A DNA stretch of 8,218 nucleotides from an uncultured Oscillospiraceae bacterium (lineage in GTDB: Bacteria > Bacillota > Clostridia > UBA1381). Position numbers and translations under genes: made by a program. Positions 4,358 to 8,218 of the stretch are shown one piece after another. The stretch spans positions 1-8,218 of the forward strand of contig CAMNAT010000074.1 in the NCBI GenBank assembly GCA_946531785.1, written 5' to 3'. Each line of letters opens with the position of its first letter. Position 1 is the first letter of the stretch. Below the pieces are notes generated by a model. That model saw nothing but the letters and a program-made list of their open reading frames with translations. It was not told the DNA's origin and made no database searches.

Positions 4358-6472
4358 TTAGATAACCGATATAGTTATACTTCTTTTTACCAAACAGTTC
4401 TCACCGATAAATATCTTGAAATCGCCTTTTTCTACGCAAAGCTGTCCGCTTTGACCGTAATATGCCAATTCCTCAAATCCTATATGAAAGTTAACTGTTT
4501 TTTCTTCATCGGGCAACAAATAGATTTTATCAAAGCCTTTAAGCTCTTTGATCGGTCTTGTCATAAAAGAAACACAATCGCGTATATATAGCTGTACGAC
4601 CTCTTTTGATGCAACCGCTCCCATGTTTTTTACTCTGACACTGATTATGAAGCCTTTGCCTTTTTCTATTTCCTGCAATGTCAGCTTTGTCACATCGGCT
4701 TTGATATCCGAATATGTAAATTTCGTATATGAAAGCCCGTATCCGAACGGATATAGCGGACTGCTGTCAACATCCCAGTAATTTGGTTTCCATAAGCTCT
4801 TATCGTAATAACCATCCTCGTCTCTACATGACGGCGGACAGTTATAGTATATAGGTATCTGTCCCGTTACGCGAGGCATGGTCACCGGCAGTCTGCCGCA
4901 TGGCGAGAAATCACCGAAAATAATATCCGCCGTCGCATTCCCTATTTGCGATCCTCCATGCCATACATATAACACCGCATCTAAATCATCAATTACATCA
5001 TATAACGCTCTCGGACGTCCGAACGCAAGCACACCGATAACTTTTTTCCCGGTTCTCTTTGCCGATTTTATTATAAATTTCTGATGCTCATTCAATTCTA
5101 TCCCGGATATTGAATTAGCCTCTCCTGTTATTTTGTCGCTTTCCCCAAGCACAACTATAATAACATCAGTCTGCGACATTTCGTCCATAGTTGCATCTTT
5201 CGGAGTCAAACAATCAAAATATAAACAAGACTTACATTTTGACTTTATACCGTCATAGATAGTTACCGTTTCGTCAATATCAAAATCCAGTGACCAGCTT
5301 CCTAATACAGCACGCTTGTCAAGGCTCATGTCGCCCATTACACATACAGTGCTGTTTTTATCCAGCGGAAGGATGTTGTTTTCATTTTTCAATAAAACTA
5401 TTGATTCGCGCGCCGCTTCTCTTGCCGACACCCTGTGTTTTTCCTTGGAATACGGTTTTTCTTCAAAGTATGGTTCGTCAAACAAATTCATCTTTTCCTT
5501 GATGCTGAGAATCCGCTTTACGGACAGATCAACAGTTTCAACAGCTACCCTGTTTTCATTAATCAGCTCTTCAAGATAATTAAAGTAGCAGTTATCTGTC
5601 ATATCCATATCAAGACCTGCATTTATGCTCTTACACGCCGCCTCCTTTTCATTCTCCACTACACCCTGTCTTACAAGCTGTGATATCGCAGCCCAATCAC
5701 TTATCACAAAGCCTTCAAAGCCGAGCTCACCTCGAAGCACATCTGTTAAGAGATATTTACTTGATGCAGTCGGCTGACCGCTGATCTCGTTAAACGAATT
5801 CATAACAGTTGCAGCACCGCTCCTCACCGCGCTTCTGAAGGCACGAAGATAAAAATTCCGTAATGAATAATCTGAAATCTCCGCTTTGTGATAATCACGG
5901 CCGCCCTCAGATGCTCCATAGCCTATGTAATGCTTGGCACAGGCAGCAATGTTTATACTATCACCGTCACCCTGAAAGCCTTTTACTACCGCCTCTGCCA
6001 TTTTTTCTCCAAGATACGGATCCTCGCCGGGGCCTTCAATGATCCTTCCCCAACGCGGATCACGCGACACATCAAGCATAGGCGCAAAGCTCCAGTTGAT
6101 CCCATCATTTTTAGCTTCTTCCGCAATATATGTATAGCTTTCCTTTACAAGCTCCGGATTAAATGCCGCTGAAAGCGCAAGCGGGATCGGCCAGCAAATA
6201 CGGTGCCCGTGAATTACATCATGTCCGAACAGGATTGGTACGCCGTGATTTTGCATCGCTATTTTTTGAATATGATTTATCTGTGCCATTGTAATAACTG
6301 TTCGGTCTGTATTTCCAGCAGTAAGATTTGCCGCAACTATGACTGAGCCTATTGCTTCTTTTTTTACAAGCTCGCATACGGCTTCATAATTATCTTTATG
6401 GAGTTGTATCTGCGTAAGCTGTGCCGCCTTCTCTTTCAGAGTCATTTTCGAAACCACGCTGTTTATGTTCAT
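4358..6472 (-). CDS. Glycoside hydrolase family 3 beta-glucosidase (BglX-like, 704 aa)
   Basis: This is a retaining exo-acting family 3 glycosidase, most likely a beta-glucosidase releasing glucose from cello- or other beta-gluco-oligosaccharides; xyloside activity cannot be excluded. It has no signal peptide, so it should act in the cytoplasm on imported sugars. Residues 1-~330 form the TIM-barrel domain, with FGHDVIHGHR (82-91, substrate-binding D85), RDPRWGRIIEGPGEDPYLGE (137-156), KHYIGYGASEGGRDY (180-194) and FVISDW (255-260) carrying the nucleophile D259. Residues ~350-540 are the alpha/beta sandwich: REAARESIVLLKNE, then LGESDKITGEAN with E451 aligned to the BglX acid/base, and GRLPVTMPR. 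A fibronectin-III-like domain (~585-704) with PFGYGLSYT just before it closes the protein. Complete and apparently functional. AAAGGGG lies 11 nt before the ATG and abuts the end of the upstream secreted-protein gene (23-nt gap), so the two are likely one operon. Confidence 0.93.
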   Translation of the reverse strand: MNINSVVSKMTLKEKAAQLTQIQLHKDNYEAVCELVKKEAIGSVIVAANLTAGNTDRTVITMAQINHIQKIAMQNHGVPILFGHDVIHGHRICWPIPLALSAAFNPELVKESYTYIAEEAKNDGINWSFAPMLDVSRDPRWGRIIEGPGEDPYLGEKMAEAVVKGFQGDGDSINIAACAKHYIGYGASEGGRDYHKAEISDYSLRNFYLRAFRSAVRSGAATVMNSFNEISGQPTASSKYLLTDVLRGELGFEGFVISDWAAISQLVRQGVVENEKEAACKSINAGLDMDMTDNCYFNYLEELINENRVAVETVDLSVKRILSIKEKMNLFDEPYFEEKPYSKEKHRVSAREAARESIVLLKNENNILPLDKNSTVCVMGDMSLDKRAVLGSWSLDFDIDETVTIYDGIKSKCKSCLYFDCLTPKDATMDEMSQTDVIIVVLGESDKITGEANSISGIELNEHQKFIIKSAKRTGKKVIGVLAFGRPRALYDVIDDLDAVLYVWHGGSQIGNATADIIFGDFSPCGRLPVTMPRVTGQIPIYYNCPPSCRDEDGYYDKSLWKPNYWDVDSSPLYPFGYGLSYTKFTYSDIKADVTKLTLQEIEKGKGFIISVRVKNMGAVASKEVVQLYIRDCVSFMTRPIKELKGFDKIYLLPDEEKTVNFHIGFEELAYYGQSGQLCVEKGDFKIFIGENCLVKRSITISVI

Positions 6473-6495
6473 TTGTTATTAATCCCCTTTAGCTA

Positions 6496-8218
6496 TCATC
6501 TCAGCATGCGAATCAGATCCTTGTTGTAATCAAGCTTTACTAAAAGCGTTCCCGAATCTGCACCGTTCCACGGCTCATAGCCATCATCAATATCTGTTGT
6601 GTTTACAGTGTATGCCTCCGTAAGCGGACACAAATTATCTTCATTGAATATCATGGCTTTAACTTTATATTCAGTTTCTGCCCCCGATTCATTGTCTAAG
6701 ACGAATGTGTAACTGTTGTATCCGCCTATATCACTGTTCGCTGCCGCCGTAACAAGCCGCCCGCTTTTATCAAAAACCGCAACTATCGCTACAGGTGATG
6801 AAAATTTAATATCCCCGTTATTTTGTGCTGACAGGGTTACGGTAGATATTATCTTACCCGGAGCCGTATATGCTTTCAGCGCATGGATCTTGAAATTGTA
6901 CTGTTTAAATTCTATAACATTAGTGCCTGCCGGAAGCTGTATATCCCCACTTTCATATCTTGTGTTACCGTTCAGCTCGGCATAGCTTCCGTCCTGCGCC
7001 TGCACATACACAACCCCCTGCACATCTGTTCCTCGAACATCACCGCCTGTCCCCGCTTTAACTGTATAATCCGCATATGATTTAAACAGATTTGTAAATA
7101 AAGCTCCTTGCTCTCCGATCTTTCCGCTGTAAGTGCTGTAACAATCATCAAGATATATAACTGTGTTGATTTCGTCCTTAGGATCGCTTCCTATACGGCT
7201 TCCAAGAAAAATACCTCTGTTGCCGTCATAACCGGTGACAAGCTTTGCGCCCTTTTTTAACCTCAATATTGTCGAGCCTTTGACATAATTTGAGCTTTCC
7301 CATTCGCCGGTATAATCATTGTAACAACCCGTATATATGCGCCGTGTTACTTCACCGCCAAAAACATCTATACATACATTACCTGTTACATTGGCGGTGT
7401 TGCTTCCGCCGAATATGCTTTCCGTCTTACCTCCGGTCATCTTTATATAAATGTTGCAATTTGCAATTTCATAGCGTGATGTTCCGCCGTATATGCTTTC
7501 TTTAACAGTTCCGCCGGTCATATTTACCACTGCCTTTTTAGGAGCGGCAATTCCGCTCGTGCCTAATCTGTTTGTACCGAATATGTACTCGCATGTCGCA
7601 TTATCCCCAAATGTGATATTAGTGCTTTCTGTCACTGTGCTGTTATATCCGCCGCCATATATCCTGGTAACGGTCGCATTTCCGCCTACTGTCACATTTG
7701 AAGAACCTTTAACCGTCGCTTTATTGCTACCGCCGAGAATGTATGTGTACCTACCTCCAAGAATCGTTAAATTTGTATCGCCCGTATAAGTCTTACCGTT
7801 ACAGCCTCCGAACACATTAACGGCATTTTGTGAGGTCACAGTTTTTTCCACGGTAAGCTTGTGGCCATTTGCAAACACATCCACTCCACCCGAAAGAGTA
7901 AGATTTGAAAATGTGGTATCACCATTAATTGACACATTCACCGGTGTTGTAAGCACAACTCCCGAAGTTTTTCCTTTTATTGTGAGTGCGCTGCTATGTG
8001 CCGGAGCTTCAGAATATGTAATATCATCCATAAGTATGATAGTATCAACGCTGTTTATTAAAGAATATGCCTTTTCAAGCGTTGTGGGTTCACTATCAGA
8101 TGCTCCGCTATTCTCTGCGCTTCCCGAAGATGATACATATACCGTCCCTGCTGCAAGCACCGTCATATGCAGACATACGCCTATCACAGCTGACAAGATT
8201 GTTAATATTATTATTAAT
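6496..8218 (-). CDS. Secreted beta-helix repeat protein, 5' end beyond window
   Basis: This is a large extracellular protein, probably an adhesin-like or glycan-associated surface protein; no catalytic residues are evident. The frame is open to the right edge: before a TTG at 8196 it continues into LIIILTI, which lengthens the hydrophobic signal sequence, so the true start lies outside. Counting from that TTG, the export signal ends near LAAG (14-17). Residues ~17-120 are Ser/Thr-rich and beta-forming. Residues 128-332 hold eight turns marked by [VI]-[FYL]-G-G (128, 153, 179, 205, 235, 261, 287, 329), mostly 25-26 residues apart. Residues ~445-531 form an Ig/FN3-like domain ending KVKAMIFNEDNLCPLTEAYTV, a type common as a C-terminal module in secreted proteins of rumen and gut Clostridia. 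The last ~35 residues (acidic, EPWNGADSG) contain no sortase signal, dockerin or membrane anchor. The GH3 gene follows 23 nt after the stop. Confidence 0.85.
   Translation of the reverse strand, partial: LIIILTILSAVIGVCLHMTVLAAGTVYVSSSGSAENSGASDSEPTTLEKAYSLINSVDTIILMDDITYSEAPAHSSALTIKGKTSGVVLTTPVNVSINGDTTFSNLTLSGGVDVFANGHKLTVEKTVTSQNAVNVFGGCNGKTYTGDTNLTILGGRYTYILGGSNKATVKGSSNVTVGGNATVTRIYGGGYNSTVTESTNITFGDNATCEYIFGTNRLGTSGIAAPKKAVVNMTGGTVKESIYGGTSRYEIANCNIYIKMTGGKTESIFGGSNTANVTGNVCIDVFGGEVTRRIYTGCYNDYTGEWESSNYVKGSTILRLKKGAKLVTGYDGNRGIFLGSRIGSDPKDEINTVIYLDDCYSTYSGKIGEQGALFTNLFKSYADYTVKAGTGGDVRGTDVQGVVYVQAQDGSYAELNGNTRYESGDIQLPAGTNVIEFKQYNFKIHALKAYTAPGKIISTVTLSAQNNGDIKFSSPVAIVAVFDKSGRLVTAAANSDIGGYNSYTFVLDNESGAETEYKVKAMIFNEDNLCPLTEAYTVNTTDIDDGYEPWNGADSGTLLVKLDYNKDLIRMLR
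7201..7815 (-). repeat. Coding repeat, ~26-residue beta-helix turns
   Basis: This stretch encodes the repeated [IV]-[FYL]-G-G-x-x-N motif of the secreted protein, with intervals of 25, 26, 26, 30, 26, 26 and 42 residues. Between motifs, alternating V/I/T residues and a second G-G (for example VTVGGNATV, NMTGGTVKE, KMTGGKTES, DVFGGEVTR) give two turns per repeat. DNA-level identity between repeats is low, so this is an old protein-level repeat rather than a recombining tandem array. Confidence 0.75.

Overview
The window looks like an accessory stretch of chromosome from a gut or rumen Clostridia-type Firmicute, perhaps Oscillospiraceae or Lachnospiraceae. The grounds are a moderately AT-rich composition, strong AAAGGAG-type ribosome binding sites, occasional TTG starts, and the mix of proteins: an intracellular family 3 glycosidase, a large secreted beta-helix protein, small secreted proteins and L-fucose genes. 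Genus-level placement is inference. Every gene I can support lies on the minus strand, so transcription runs from right to left.

In transcription order: (1) 8218-6496, a secreted protein with a 26-residue beta-helix-like repeat, whose start lies beyond the right edge. (2) 6472-4358, a complete glycoside hydrolase family 3 enzyme 23 nt downstream, probably in the same transcript, followed by a candidate terminator at 4307-4337. (3) 4145-3340, 'cassette A': a 213-residue secreted protein whose stop codon overlaps the start of a 55-residue small protein. (4) A strong hairpin, then 3268-2588, an MgtC/SapB family membrane protein with a TTG start. (5) 2393-1157, the wreck of an L-fucose operon: fucI (L-fucose isomerase) lacking its N-terminus, its active-site middle and its C-terminus, joined directly to the last ~78 residues of fucU (L-fucose mutarotase). 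(6) 989-124, 'cassette B': a 216-residue paralog of the cassette A secreted protein, followed by a 66-residue paralog of the small protein.

The most interesting observation is that the two-gene unit [secreted protein + small Cys-free protein with a Y-x-x-P...F-x-x-E-N-[IV]-V start] occurs twice about 2.5 kb apart. Both genes of the pair are recognisably paralogous across the two copies. I do not recognise either as a characterised family. Retention of the pair after strong divergence suggests that the two products work together. No modification enzyme, transporter or sensor for such a system is visible in the window, so its function is open.

Regulatory signals are tentative. Cassette B has two sizeable dyads upstream (1016-1043 and 1080-1110), and cassette A has repeated TTTATTGTGAT/TATTGTG elements. 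Both secreted-protein genes share an identical 14-nt ribosome-binding leader. No tRNA, rRNA, CRISPR array, transposase or attachment site was found.
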